DNA of 64,000 nt from Sphingopyxis sp. UBA6723 (GCF_002454115.1 NZ_DKIH01000005.1:72509-136508); one strand, 5' to 3'; shown: positions 15,714 through 24,853, numbered from the stretch's first letter. Numbers and translations: made by a program. Notes: generated by a model from the letters alone, not told the origin.

Positions 15714-16592
15714 TCACGCGCGCTTGCGAGCGGGCGTTTTTGCGGCCTTTTTGGCTGGGGTCTTGACCGCGCTTTTCTTGGTGCCGGCGCTCGATTTGGT
15801 AGCGCCTCGACCGCCAACCGATTTCTTGAGTGCTGCCATCAAATCGATGACGTTGGAGCCTTGGGTCTCGCTGCTGCCGCCCTCGCTCTCGATGTTGAGC
15901 GTCTTGCCCTTCTTCTTGCGTTCGATGAGGTCGCGCAGCGCCTCGACATAACGATCGTGGAAATCGCTGGCATCGAATTTGCCGGTCTTCTTGTCGATCA
16001 AGGTGGTCGCGAGATCGAGCAAATCTTCATCGGGGTCGCCTTCTGCGATATCACGAAAATAGCTTGCAGCCTTGTTCACCTCATCGGCGTAGCGCAGCGT
16101 TTCCATGACGAGACCGCGCCCGCACGGCTTGATGCTGACGACATATTCACGGCCGCGCATCGCGAGTTGCCCCAACCCGACCTTTCGGCTGCGACGCAGC
16201 GCCTCGCGAAGGACGATGAATGCCTCTTCGGCAAGCTCGTCGGCAGGCACGACATAATAGGGCTTTTCGAAATAGATGGCGTCGATGTCATGCGCCTCGA
16301 CGAACTGGGTGAGCTCGAGCGTCTTCTTGCTTTCCAGCTTGACCCCCTCAATCTCGTCTTCGTCCAGAATGACATATTCGCCCTTGGCATATTCATAGCC
16401 CTTGACGATTTCGTCGACATCGACCGGGCCGATGCCGGGAACGACCTTTTCATATTTGATGCGCTTGCCCGATGGTTCGTGGATCTGGTTGAACGCGATG
16501 GTGGCGCCGCTTTTCGTGGCGCTATAGATTTCGACTGGAATCGAGACCAGCGCCAGCCTGATCTGGCCCTTCCAATAGGGTCGTACAGCCAT
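15714..16592 (-). CDS. ku: non-homologous end-joining protein Ku
   Basis: 292 aa from ATG 16592 (ribosome site AAAGGAGAAG). It begins MAVRPYWKGQIRLALVSIPVEIY, the almost invariant start of bacterial Ku, and continues FNQIHEPSGKRIKYEKV, FEKPYYVVPADELAEEAFIVLREAL and METLRYADEV. The C-terminus carries a Lys/Ala-rich (AVKTPAKKAAKTP) histone-like tail. Ku binds double-strand DNA ends and recruits LigD, which is encoded at 59078-61585. A GGAAC lies upstream (16641-16637), but no proper -10 at 16-17 bp was found. Confidence 0.96.
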   Translation of the reverse strand: MAVRPYWKGQIRLALVSIPVEIYSATKSGATIAFNQIHEPSGKRIKYEKVVPGIGPVDVDEIVKGYEYAKGEYVILDEDEIEGVKLESKKTLELTQFVEAHDIDAIYFEKPYYVVPADELAEEAFIVLREALRRSRKVGLGQLAMRGREYVVSIKPCGRGLVMETLRYADEVNKAASYFRDIAEGDPDEDLLDLATTLIDKKTGKFDASDFHDRYVEALRDLIERKKKGKTLNIESEGGSSETQGSNVIDLMAALKKSVGGRGATKSSAGTKKSAVKTPAKKAAKTPARKRA

Positions 16593-16727
16593 GATCTTCT
16601 CCTTTGATGCTCCTCGTTCAATTCGCGATGACGACGGACGTTCCACTCTGACGTGCGCGCCGCGATATCGCGCGGATCTTCGGGAACTGCGGTCGGCAAT
16701 ATGGTTTTCACGATCCGGAAATTCGGA

Positions 16728-16741
16728 TTAACCTCGATCAA
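16728..16741. promoter_or_regulatory. Crp/Fnr-FixK-like box upstream of hydrolase gene
   Basis: TTAACCTCGATCAA. Its centre lies 47.5 bp before ATG 16782 and 15.5 bp before a GCAAC (16748-16752). N16 and an imperfect GCTT follow, giving the same layout as the gntA promoters. A GGAAC at 16683-16687 with a GGTT after 15 bp lies further upstream. Confidence 0.6.
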
Positions 16742-16781
16742 TTTGGGGCAACAATGCCCCTCGTCGGCGCTTTGTCGGGCC

Positions 16782-17588
16782 ATGACCCATGCAAGAATGA
16801 ACGCCGCAGGTGCGGCAACGCCCCTTCCGCCATCGCCCTGGATCGCCGCGGCCGAGCTGCCGCGGGCCGTGTCGGAATTCGGCCTGCTCGCTGCGAGCAT
16901 CCCGGGCCTTCTGCGCAGTGCGGCACGCGGCGACGGACACCCCGTGCTGGTTCTACCCGGCCTGCTTGCCGGAGACCGGTCGACCGCTGCGCTTCGCGCT
17001 ATCCTTACCAGGCTCGGCTTTGACGCTCGTGGCTGGGGTCTCGGGCGCAACCGCGGACCGCGCGCGATAGGTTCGCGCGGCGAACGCCTTCAGGCGCGAG
17101 TGGAGGTGCTGGCTGAAGAAACCGGGCGCAAGGTGAGTCTGGTCGGCTGGAGCCTTGGCGGGCTCTATGCGCGTCTGCTCGCCCGGCGCTTGCCAGCCCA
17201 GGTTCGTCAGGTGATCACGCTGGGGTCGCCTATCATGGATAAGGGCAGGGCGACCAATGCCGGCGAAATTTTCGAGATCGTCAGCGGCACGGCGCGGAAC
17301 GATCGCGCCAACCGTGCCTTGCTTGCGGAACTGGCGGCGCCGTGTCCCATACCCTCGTCGGCGCTATACAGCCGATCCGACGGCGTTTGTGCGTGGCAGG
17401 TCTGCCGCGAGACGCCTGGCGCGCAGCGGGAGAATATTGAAGTCTTTGGCAGCCATTGCGGCCTTGGGGTCAATCCCAGCGTGATCTTCGCGGTGGCCGA
17501 TCGGCTGGCCCAAACCGAAGGCCAATGGAAGCCCTTTGCGCCGCGTGGCTGGGCCACCTGGGCCTATCCGGCGCCCGGCCATGCCTGA
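16782..17588 (+). CDS. alpha/beta-hydrolase (lipase/acyl hydrolase type)
   Basis: 268 aa. HPVLVLPGLLAGDRSTAALR forms the oxyanion region, the nucleophile elbow GWSLGG puts Ser at residue 124, YSRSDGVC is the probable acid loop and GSHCGLGVNPS the catalytic His. No signal peptide, so cytoplasmic. The closest character is a membrane-lipid or ester hydrolase; the substrate is unknown. Start 16782 is preferred over ATG 16797 because the box-to-start distance (47.5 bp) equals that of gntA2. Divergent from ku. Confidence 0.8.
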   Translation: MTHARMNAAGAATPLPPSPWIAAAELPRAVSEFGLLAASIPGLLRSAARGDGHPVLVLPGLLAGDRSTAALRAILTRLGFDARGWGLGRNRGPRAIGSRGERLQARVEVLAEETGRKVSLVGWSLGGLYARLLARRLPAQVRQVITLGSPIMDKGRATNAGEIFEIVSGTARNDRANRALLAELAAPCPIPSSALYSRSDGVCAWQVCRETPGAQRENIEVFGSHCGLGVNPSVIFAVADRLAQTEGQWKPFAPRGWATWAYPAPGHA

Positions 17589-17673
17589 ATTGGCAGGCAC
17601 GCATCGCCGCGCCGTAACTTTTGCCCGCGCCACCATGGCCGGACATTGGGAACAACGCCCTGCGCTGGCAGCA

Positions 17674-18759
17674 TCATGCCCCGTTGGTGCATGCCTGCAT
17701 GGGGGCGAGGTCGGTGCGTGCCAAAGGCAGTTTCGCAACCGCTCGCGTTCCGGGCGCGTGGCGCTCGGGGTGCATTTTCTCGTAGCGAATGTCCGCATGG
17801 TGCGGGCGTGCGAGCGCAGAGATAAGACGGGTTCCCAATCCGGTGCCGCGCACCGCGCCGCCTTGGGGCCAACCCACGCCATCATCCTCGACCGCGAGCT
17901 CGAGCGTCATCTCGTGGATCGAAAGCAAGATGCGGACTTCGCCGGTGCTGCCATCATAGGCGTATTTGCAGGCATTGCTGACCCACTCGTTGACGATCAT
18001 CCCCAGCGCGACGGCCTTGTCCGTCGAGATTTTCAGCCGCGGCGCTTCGGCGCGAACGCTGCGGATAGCGTCGCCCGTTGACCAAGTGGTGGCAAGATCG
18101 GCAGCAAGTCCTTCAAGATACTCGTCGATCGCAACATATTCCACATCGTCGCTTGTGTAGAGCCGTCGGTTCACATGCGCGATCGTCGCGATGCGCTGCT
18201 GCGTTTGCTGGAGCGCTTCGCGCGCGCCAGCGTCACTGAGCGCGCGCGACTGTAGCGCGATGAACGACATCACCATCTGGAGATTGTTGGCGACGCGGTG
18301 GTTCACCTCCTTGAGGAGAGCTTCGAGGCGGGCGTTGCTCACCCTGAGATCGGCCTCTGCCCGCTCGCGGTCATGCCGAAGCTGCGCGCGCTCAAGGACC
18401 TGGTCGAAGCTGCTCGCAAGGAGGTTGAAAAAATCCTCGCCCACCGACTTCACGACATAATCGTCGGCCCCCGATTTGAGCGCTGCCACGGCGATGCGGC
18501 TTTCCTCCGATCCGGTCACATACACGACCGGCGGGCAGGCAGGCAGCGCGCGCAGCGCCTCGAGCGTCTGGAGCCCGTCCATTCCTGGCATGTAATGATC
18601 GACTGCAACGAGGTCGAAATTGTCGCAGGCAACCAGCGCCAGCCCTTCACTGCCACTCGAAGCCAGGCTCACCTCATAACCCTTGCGAGTGAGCCCGCGC
18701 GCGACGAGGCGTCGGATCCCTTCGTCATCGTCGATGTATAATATGCGCACTGGCGCCAC
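17674..18759 (-). CDS. response regulator fused to HWE/HisKA_2 histidine kinase
   Basis: 361 aa. An N-terminal receiver (residues 1-125) has the acidic pocket DDD at 10-12, phosphoacceptor D54 (AVDHYMPGMDG) and K104. The kinase part follows a coiled linker: the HisKA_2 box EVNHRVANNLQ with H154, then the N box (EWVSNACKYAY) and G boxes (DDGVGWP, GTGLGTRLI). Cytoplasmic. Such kinases often feed the PhyR-NepR-EcfG stress cascade in alphaproteobacteria; that connection here is inference. It is immediately downstream of a single-domain regulator (1-bp gap) in a three-gene operon. Confidence 0.92.
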   Translation of the reverse strand: MAPVRILYIDDDEGIRRLVARGLTRKGYEVSLASSGSEGLALVACDNFDLVAVDHYMPGMDGLQTLEALRALPACPPVVYVTGSEESRIAVAALKSGADDYVVKSVGEDFFNLLASSFDQVLERAQLRHDRERAEADLRVSNARLEALLKEVNHRVANNLQMVMSFIALQSRALSDAGAREALQQTQQRIATIAHVNRRLYTSDDVEYVAIDEYLEGLAADLATTWSTGDAIRSVRAEAPRLKISTDKAVALGMIVNEWVSNACKYAYDGSTGEVRILLSIHEMTLELAVEDDGVGWPQGGAVRGTGLGTRLISALARPHHADIRYEKMHPERHAPGTRAVAKLPLARTDLAPMQACTNGA

Positions 18760-18760
18760 G

Positions 18761-19213
18761 TCAGATCGGGTCCGGATCGGGAACCTGGATCACCGAGAGG
18801 AACAGCCCGAGCTGACGGATCGCATCCGCGAAGCTCTCATAATTTACCGGCTTGGTGATATAGACATTGCAGCCGAGGTCGTAACAGCGCTGGATTTCGA
18901 CCTTGTCGTCGGTGGTCGTCAGCACCACGACCGGAGTGCGTCGCAGCGCGCTGTCGTCGGCTTTGATCTTGGCGAGAATGTCGGTGCCGCTCATGTCGGG
19001 CAAGTTGAGGTCGAGAAGGATCAGCGCCGGTCCGTTGCGGACCGGACCCTCGTCGGCATCGTAGAGAAAGGCGAGCGCGCTGCCGCCATCGGTAAAGTGA
19101 TGGATCGTGTTCGAAATCCCGGCGCGCCGGATATTTTTTTCGATCAGGCGCGCATGACCCTCGTCATCCTCGATCATCACAATATTGACCGGTTGGTGTT
19201 CAGTCATCGCCAT
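18761..19213 (-). CDS. single-domain response regulator (Rcp1-like)
   Basis: 150 aa. Acidic residues in MIEDDEGHARL, phosphoacceptor D68 in LILLDLNLPDMSG, VVVLTTTDD, and the lysine in YITKPVNYESF. The length and style match the Rcp1/CheY-like regulators paired with phytochrome- or CHASE3-type kinases. Its start overlaps the 3' end of the upstream sensor kinase gene by 14 bp, indicating co-translation. Confidence 0.92.
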   Translation of the reverse strand: MAMTEHQPVNIVMIEDDEGHARLIEKNIRRAGISNTIHHFTDGGSALAFLYDADEGPVRNGPALILLDLNLPDMSGTDILAKIKADDSALRRTPVVVLTTTDDKVEIQRCYDLGCNVYITKPVNYESFADAIRQLGLFLSVIQVPDPDPI

Positions 19214-20702
19214 TACCGCCTTGCCATTCGCTCGGCAGGATCAGTCGAAAGGTCGATCCTTCCCCCAATGCCGATGCCACTTCAATGAATCCGCCGAGGC
19301 GATAAGCGAGCGCCCGCGCATGCGCAAGGCCGATGCCTTCGCCGGGTTGATCCTGCGCCCCCGAGCGCCGAAACAGATCGAATATCCGCTCATGATCCCG
19401 GGGGTCGATCCCACGGCCATTGTCGCTGACCTCGACGATGACGCGGCCATATTCGGTGCGGCCGGTAACCCCGATTTGACCCGCCACGCCCGGCTTCAGA
19501 TATTTCAACGCATTTTCGATCAGGTTCGACAGAATCTGTTCGACCGCGACGCGGTCGTTGATGACCGGGGGGAGGGGCTCGATGGTGAGCGTGGTACCGG
19601 TTTCCTCGACACGGTGATGCAGGCTGTCGCTGATCCCGCCTGCGATCGCGGTGAGATCGAGGGGTTCGGGGGCGAGTGTGCGGCGGCCCTGCCGCGACAA
19701 TTGCAGGATCGCATTGATCAGCCGATCCATTTTCTGCGTCGAGCTGCGGATGAAACCGATCGCCTCGGGCAGATCCTCATCGATCGCGAGGCGGGTGCCG
19801 CTGTCGGGCGCGGCCCAGCCCTCGGCGTCGCTCCGCTCGATATAACCTGCAATCGCTTTGCGCGCCGCTTCAAGCTCGGCCGTGAATCCCATGACATTGA
19901 CGAGGGGGGATCGCAGGTCGTGCGAGACGATGTAGGCAAACCGCTGGATCTCGCTGTTCGCGCGCTGGAGTTCGGCGGTGCGGGCATCGACAAGCTGTTC
20001 GAGACCCGCGTTCAGATTGTTAAGCTCTTCCCGCGAATCCCGCAAATCGGCCAGATTGCGACGCACGAGGAAGAGCGTCGCGGCGGCGACGATCAGGATC
20101 AATAGGCCGGTGCCGGCGAGCGTGGCGGTAAAGAGAAACTGCGTCTGCTGCTGTCGCGCCTCCCGGCTCCGCAGCAGGCGCAGTTCTTCGTCCAACATTG
20201 TGTCGACGACGCGGCGCGCCTCGCGAACGTACCCGACGCCGGTATCGCTCATGAAATTCGCGATCATTTCCTGCCGCGCCGCGCCGGTAAGCTGCACCGA
20301 ACGGCGGTGATAGATGCCGTAGGCATCGAGCAAAGCGCGCAATCTCGCCGTGCGCTGCTGCTGCCGCGGATTGTCGCGGGTGAGATCCATCAAAGCCGCC
20401 AGGTTCTTGCGCGCGCCGACCTCAGCCTCGCCCATGATCGTCGCAAAGGCGGGATTGCCGGTCAAAAGCAGGCCGCGGCGCGCGGTTTCCAGCCGCTCGT
20501 TGGAACTTGCAAACCCCCCGAGGCGCACCTCGACCGCGAGCGTATGCGATACGAGCGCGGCGCTCGCTTCATTGTCGCGCTGAGCCCAGAACACCGCCGC
20601 CGCCGCGACGAGAAGTGCCGCAAAGCCGACACCAAGGAGGACGATGATGGCACGATTGGCGCGCGCGTCGCGCCCCAAAGGTGCTGGCTTGCCCAGTTTC
20701 AT
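19200..20702 (-). CDS. CHASE3 sensor histidine kinase
   Basis: 500 aa. A membrane helix near residues 18-40, a CHASE3 extracytoplasmic sensor (about 45-185), a second helix (LFTATLAGTGLLILIVAAATLFLV) and a coiled coil lead into HisKA (FAYIVSHDLRSPLVNVMGF, His near residue 260). The HATPase has ILSNLIENALKYLKPG, DNGRGIDP and GEGIGLAHARALAYRLGG. It senses an unknown periplasmic cue and probably phosphorylates the Rcp1-like regulator encoded next. Leading gene of the cluster. Confidence 0.93.
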   Translation of the reverse strand: MKLGKPAPLGRDARANRAIIVLLGVGFAALLVAAAAVFWAQRDNEASAALVSHTLAVEVRLGGFASSNERLETARRGLLLTGNPAFATIMGEAEVGARKNLAALMDLTRDNPRQQQRTARLRALLDAYGIYHRRSVQLTGAARQEMIANFMSDTGVGYVREARRVVDTMLDEELRLLRSREARQQQTQFLFTATLAGTGLLILIVAAATLFLVRRNLADLRDSREELNNLNAGLEQLVDARTAELQRANSEIQRFAYIVSHDLRSPLVNVMGFTAELEAARKAIAGYIERSDAEGWAAPDSGTRLAIDEDLPEAIGFIRSSTQKMDRLINAILQLSRQGRRTLAPEPLDLTAIAGGISDSLHHRVEETGTTLTIEPLPPVINDRVAVEQILSNLIENALKYLKPGVAGQIGVTGRTEYGRVIVEVSDNGRGIDPRDHERIFDLFRRSGAQDQPGEGIGLAHARALAYRLGGFIEVASALGEGSTFRLILPSEWQGGNGDD

Positions 20703-20834
20703 ACGGAACCCATATCCCGATCACTCGACGCCAGTTGGCGGCGCGGCCACCGTCATAGGGAAGAGCGTATTTCTGGCAAGCACCAAGCCCGCGGCGCTCC
20801 GGAGTGCGCCCCGCTGCGCGGCGCCAGCAACTCG

Positions 20835-21200
20835 TCAGGCCAAGCTACTGAGACAAGCGATCAATTCTTGCGGGCGATAGGGTTTGGGAAGAAACAGGCT
20901 CCCGATCGGCAAGACGATATCGCTTGCGGGTATGCGGCCCGATGTGACGATGATTGCGACGGGCGGCCAGCGCTCGCGAACGCAGGCCGCCAATTTTACC
21001 CCGTCCATCGATCCGGGCATCTCGATGTCGGTAAAAATGATCCGAATGTCTGGGCACATCTCGAGCAGCGCCATGGCTTCGTCGGCATTGCCAGCTTGGA
21101 GCGCATGATAGCCTGCGGATTCGATCGTATCGGCCGTTGATAGCAGTACGAGCGGATCGTCTTCGACGACGAGGACGACAACGGGCAAATTATTGGGCAC
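20835..21200 (-). CDS. single-domain response regulator
   Basis: 121 aa from a GTG at 21200 with ribosome site GAGGAG; the longer ATG frame from 21311 lacks a ribosome site and adds unconserved residues. VLVVEDDPLVLLS, D58 in IIFTDIEMPGSMDG, IVTSG and LPKPYRPQEL define a receiver only. A GGGAC-N16-CGTT (21309-21285, one mismatch to GGAAC-CGTT) lies upstream. Confidence 0.85.
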   Translation of the reverse strand: MPNNLPVVVLVVEDDPLVLLSTADTIESAGYHALQAGNADEAMALLEMCPDIRIIFTDIEMPGSMDGVKLAACVRERWPPVAIIVTSGRIPASDIVLPIGSLFLPKPYRPQELIACLSSLA

Positions 21201-21309
21201 TCTTGCTCTCCTCGCGTCCGAATTCGCGCCAGCGGTCGGCGCTTCAAGGTCGGTCAGCAATATGCCGATGGCCCATATGAGCTTAACGCCCCCGCGCTCG
21301 ATTAGTCCC

Positions 21310-21700
21310 ATCTCGATTCAGCGACTTGAAGATAGTCTGTGGAACGGCACAGCGGCGCGCGGATCACCGGCGACGTCGACCGCGCCGAGCGGACCGATGA
21401 CGCGCGCGGCGACATGGCGCTTTGCCGAAGGCAAGTTCACGGACCAAATGCCAAAGGCCGACGCAGAGAAACGCATACCGGAAATGCCCCAGCGTTTGTC
21501 ACTGCGGCGCTTTGCTGGGCTATCTCGGCGGGTCGCGAACGCGGGTGCAGGGCGCTCTTGTTTCCGATCGGTAAAGCCTGTTCGGCTTCGTAGATTTTAT
21601 CCCGGTGCGGCTCGCGCCATTCGGCACTGCTTTGCGCGCGGGCGCTTTGATCGCGGGCGAGTTCTCCGCCACGATCGCAAAATGTCGTCGCTGGCCGCCT
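21310..21700. other. intergenic stretch without recognised gene
   Basis: Open frames are short and show no family features. No repeats or terminator-like structure stood out. Confidence 0.45.
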
Positions 21701-22039
21701 TCACGGCTGGCCTTTGAACCAGGGCGCATAAGGTGTGCTGCTCGCCATCTGCCGATTATAGTCGGGCGCGCCGTCGTCCCACCAGACCGGTCCTCGTTCG
21801 CCAAGGGCGCGCTTTGTCTTATCAACCGTCGCTCTCGCGTTGCGCTCGGCCAGCGTATCGCCCGTCATCTTCGCCGCACCGACAGCGCGGCGAGCGTTCA
21901 TCAGAGCGCCGACCAGGCGCGCTCGCTCCCCCTCGCTTAAATTCGGGTCCGACATGCGCCAAAGCCTGCCGCGCACGACAAAATATCGCCCGTCGGGCGT
22001 AACGGGATGGTGGATCGAAGCGGAACTGGCGTCGGTCAT
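21701..22039 (-). CDS. conserved hypothetical protein
   Basis: 112 aa from ATG 22039. Central block HPVTPDGRYFVVRGRLWRMSDPNLSEGERARLVGALMNARRAV and terminal RGPVWWDDGAPDYNRQMASSTPYAPWF. I remember this organisation as a common unannotated protein in sphingomonads and relatives. No membrane segment; function unknown. A longer upstream frame to 22147 is not supported. Confidence 0.75.
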   Translation of the reverse strand: MTDASSASIHHPVTPDGRYFVVRGRLWRMSDPNLSEGERARLVGALMNARRAVGAAKMTGDTLAERNARATVDKTKRALGERGPVWWDDGAPDYNRQMASSTPYAPWFKGQP

Positions 22040-22456
22040 TGTCGGTGACTTTCCACGGTCGTTGCGGAGTATCGCGACATCCTGCTGCGGTCTCCAAGGG
22101 AGCGACAGGAACTGGGTGCTTCCACTAGCTTTGCGCAACCGCCGCATCTTAACTGTTGTGCATATTCGGTTCCGCTAAAACGGCATCTGACACGCCGGCT
22201 CGAACGTCGTTTAACGCGCTCGCCGAGACCACTCTTTATGAGCGAACCGCACGGCCGTGCCGCTCCCAGACATCGTCGGTTTCCGCTCATTCGGGAGTCA
22301 TGCAGCGTCATTTATCGGGGCTGCGGCGGGCCGCGTGCCGCCGTTGTGCGCGCGTCGATACTGAAGACAGCTCTATAATCCTCTCACCGCCGTCAGTGGA
22401 TCCAATCATCGACAGCGGTCCCCCTGGCGTGATTCCGCTGGCGGCTGGGGATCGCA
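22040..22456. other. intergenic stretch without recognised gene
   Basis: No conserved product on either strand. A relatively A/T-rich spot around 22140-22190 (TTAACTGTTGTGCATATTC) may hold promoters. Confidence 0.45.
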
Positions 22457-22861
22457 TTACGGCGTGGGAAGTTTCACCTCGGGAAGCGCTGCCAGATCAG
22501 CCTTGGTCATCGTGGTTGCCAGATCCGTATCGTCGCCAGCTACGCGGGTTTTCAATCCCGTAATCGGCACATGGACGTAGCGGTCGGGATTGCTGTCTTC
22601 GATTTCAACGAGCAGGCGATCGACCTTGCCGTCGGGCCCGCGCAGGATCTGCGCAACGTCGCCGAGCTCCATGCCCTTCGCATCGAGGAGTTCGGCGTCG
22701 AGAAGCTGGGCCTCACTCAGCCCCAGTGCGGCGGGGAGCGGTCCCGCCACCCTCGCGCTGGTTTCGGCCGCCTTCTCGAGACGGTCTTCGGCAGCCTCAT
22801 TCTTATCGGCGCAGGCCGACAAGCAGGCGGTCGACAGGGCAATGACGAGAAGTGAGCGCAT
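22457..22861 (-). CDS. PRC-barrel-like lipoprotein
   Basis: 134 aa from ATG 22861 (ribosome site GGAAAGAA). The signal peptide ends in the lipobox LSAC (Cys17). A helical linker (NEAAEDRLEKAAETSARV) is followed by a PRC-barrel-like segment, KGMELGDVAQILRGPDGKVDRLLVEIEDS and VHVPITGL. Predicted to be anchored to the outer or inner membrane on the periplasmic side. PRC-barrels are protein-interaction folds; function unknown. Confidence 0.78.
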   Translation of the reverse strand: MRSLLVIALSTACLSACADKNEAAEDRLEKAAETSARVAGPLPAALGLSEAQLLDAELLDAKGMELGDVAQILRGPDGKVDRLLVEIEDSNPDRYVHVPITGLKTRVAGDDTDLATTMTKADLAALPEVKLPTP

Positions 22862-23006
22862 GTGATTTCTTTCCAAGCAATTCTCGGCGACGCTTTTGGT
22901 CTCGCCGGGGGGCTGCCAGAGCTCGACTATGAACCCCGAAAAGGTGTCGGCGCTGCCGACACCGAAGCGGTTGCGCGAGCAATGACGGGCTCGCGAGCCA
23001 GTAACG

Positions 23007-23180
23007 TCAGGGTAAAGTTCGCCGCCCGCCGCGACCGAACACAAAGCCGACCACGACCAGAACGACCGCAATGACAAGCAAAATCTTCGCAAAGTCAGCA
23101 GAGAGGCCGGCGACGCCGCCGAAGCCGAGCAGCGCCGCCACGAGCGCGATCACTGCGAATATGATGGCCCATTTGAACAT
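23007..23180 (-). CDS. DUF1328 small membrane protein
   Basis: A 57-aa gene. Sequence MFKWAIIFAVIALVAALLGF continues GGVAGLSADFAKILLVIAVVLVVVGFVFGR: two membrane helices and GGVAG/AKILL, the DUF1328 (YtjA-type) signature. Ribosome site AAGGGATG precedes ATG 23180. A perfect GGAAC-N17-CGTT promoter is about 100 bp upstream. These proteins are commonly stress-induced in proteobacteria. Confidence 0.88.
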   Translation of the reverse strand: MFKWAIIFAVIALVAALLGFGGVAGLSADFAKILLVIAVVLVVVGFVFGRGGRRTLP

Positions 23181-23277
23181 ATTGTCATCCCTTCAAAGAC
23201 ACGATCCCGCCGCTCCCGCGCGAAGGCGCCAGAGCCGTGGAAATCACCGCCAAATCATCTTGCATGGATAGAGCGAT

Positions 23278-23303
23278 AACGCCGGTCACTGGCAAAAAGT
23301 TCC
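23278..23303 (-). promoter_or_regulatory. EcfG-type promoter of the DUF1328 gene
   Basis: Minus strand GGAAC (23303-23299), N17, CGTT (23281-23278): exact match to the GSR consensus. Confidence 0.7.
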
Positions 23304-23434
23304 AGGGCATGCCGGGTCGCGCCGCCCTGTTGCCGCGCGCGATGCGTGGCACTCGATCAACCGCCCGGGAACATCGACGGCAGCGAGGCATTCATCTTGC
23401 GCCAGGAAAACAATGATCAGAGAAAGGGCCGCCG

Positions 23435-24046
23435 ATGTCATCGCGCTTGACCGCTGCCGCCATCAATTGTTCTTTATCCGCCAAGGGCCGCGCATCCTCC
23501 ACCGACGCGATGCTGGACGTGCTTGCAGAGCATTTCCAGGCCCACGACGTCGAGGTCGCCGCACCGATCCGTATCGCTGCCCATCAGGTAAAATGGGGCG
23601 TCTCCTCCAATGAAGGCGCGGGCGACGACTGGCCGGCGATCCGTGAGCAGATACTTGCGGCCGACATCCTGATCTTTGGCACGCCAATCTGGATGGGACA
23701 GCCATCAAGCGTAGCCAAGCTTGTGCTCGAGCGGATGGACGCATTTCTCGACGAAACCGATGCAGCAGGGCGCATGCCGAGCTATTCTAAAGTTGCCGTC
23801 GCCGCGATCGTCGGCAATGAGGATGGCGCGCATCATGTTTCGTCGCAGATTTTCCAGGCGCTGAACGATGTTGGATGGACGATTCCCGCGGTAGCAGCGT
23901 GCTACTGGGTCGGCGAGGCGATGCGTGCCATTGATTTCAAAGATCTCGAGCATCGACCGCGCTCGGTCACCCGGACAGCCGGCATGGTGGCAGCCAACGC
24001 GTCGCATCTCGCGCGTTTGTTGCGCCAGTCTCCCTATCCCGGCTGA
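23435..24046 (+). CDS. flavodoxin-like NAD(P)H-dependent FMN oxidoreductase
   Basis: 203 aa. INCSLSAKGRASSTDAMLDVLAEHF forms the phosphate-binding loop of a flavodoxin fold (usual S-x-S/T-x-N/T-T), followed by ADILIFGTPIWMGQPSSVAKLVLERMDAF and a further loop at AAIVGNEDGAHHVSSQIFQALNDVGW. Predicted soluble FMN protein reducing quinones or disulfides. A GGAAC-N16-CATT (23368-23392) lies upstream, a one-mismatch GSR promoter. Confidence 0.85.
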   Translation: MSSRLTAAAINCSLSAKGRASSTDAMLDVLAEHFQAHDVEVAAPIRIAAHQVKWGVSSNEGAGDDWPAIREQILAADILIFGTPIWMGQPSSVAKLVLERMDAFLDETDAAGRMPSYSKVAVAAIVGNEDGAHHVSSQIFQALNDVGWTIPAVAACYWVGEAMRAIDFKDLEHRPRSVTRTAGMVAANASHLARLLRQSPYPG

Positions 24047-24072
24047 TCGCGTGCGATTATGCGGACGTGCGA

Positions 24073-24579
24073 TCAGTCCGCGAAGACGGCATCCGCAACC
24101 ATATGTCCCGATTGCCGCAGGGTGATGAGGGGGTCAAGATTGAAGCCCTGCGATTTTGCGAGGGCGAGATAATTGTCAGCGACGTCGCTCGGCAAGGCTG
24201 CCGTGCGGGAAATCAGCCACAAATGCTTGCGGTCGGGGGTCCCGACCAGCGCTATCGAATAATCGGGTGCGATCGCGAGCACCCAATAGTCGCCCGCGGT
24301 AAACGGAATCCATCGCAGATAGGCCGGAAGAAAGCTGACCTTGAGTTTGGCATTGTTTTCTTCTTGCGGAACGGCGACGCCGATCGAACGCTCGGGGGTG
24401 CCATGCTTGTCGAGGCAGCGATTTTCGACCCTGATCCCGCCGTCTCCCGCCTTGCTGTACGTCGCGGTGATAGCGCTCGCTTCCGCATCTTCCCATTTCA
24501 GCGGCAGGCGGCAAATTTCGAACCATGTGCCAAGGTAGCGGTCGAGGTCGATGCCGGGGACCGCTGCGACATCTTTCAT
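24073..24579 (-). CDS. lipocalin family protein (Blc-like)
   Basis: 168 aa from ATG 24579 (ribosome site CAGGAA). The lipocalin GxW motif is in YLGTWFEICRLPLKWED, followed by the strand pattern ITATYSKAG, NRCLDKHG, LKVSFLPAYLRWIPFTAGDYWVLAIAPDYSIALVGTPDRKHLWLISR (bacterial Blc/ApoD-type). Unlike E. coli Blc there is no lipoprotein signal, even with the longer TTG frame from 24645, so it is likely cytoplasmic. Stress-type promoter directly upstream. Confidence 0.92.
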   Translation of the reverse strand: MKDVAAVPGIDLDRYLGTWFEICRLPLKWEDAEASAITATYSKAGDGGIRVENRCLDKHGTPERSIGVAVPQEENNAKLKVSFLPAYLRWIPFTAGDYWVLAIAPDYSIALVGTPDRKHLWLISRTAALPSDVADNYLALAKSQGFNLDPLITLRQSGHMVADAVFAD

Positions 24580-24612
24580 TTGATTATTCCTGAAGTTTCC
24601 GTCCGAAAGGAA

Positions 24613-24637
24613 AACCGAGCGGGGGGCGACTTGTTCC
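24613..24637 (-). promoter_or_regulatory. EcfG-type promoter of the lipocalin gene
   Basis: Minus strand GGAAC (24637-24633), N16, GGTT (24616-24613), about 34 bp before ATG 24579. Confidence 0.65.
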
Positions 24638-24853
24638 ATGCGCAATCGCTTGATGTTGACTGTGGCCGACGCAGCGAAGATGCGTATGCCGGTCGAGAAA
24701 CAGTTCGCGCTGCGACCGACCTTTGGAGCCGGTTATTGCCGATGATGCCCTGGCGCCGCCGCGGCGATTTTTGGATTCCGATATGTGCTGGCCAGAACAC
24801 GGCGTCCTGGCCGTTATAACCCGCCCATGGCGCGCTCAAAGCGACGAGAGCAC

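Noticed and set aside
18780..18793. GGAACCTGGATCAC, 11 of 14 to the box consensus
   Set aside because: It lies within the coding end of the response regulator gene and only 27 bp from the next start, with no matching -35.
21285..21309. GGGAC-N16-CGTT and other one-mismatch stress promoters (25084, 25425, 27757) as firm sites
   Set aside because: With one mismatch allowed, roughly tens of hits are expected by chance in 64 kb, so these are mentioned only with their genes and not claimed.
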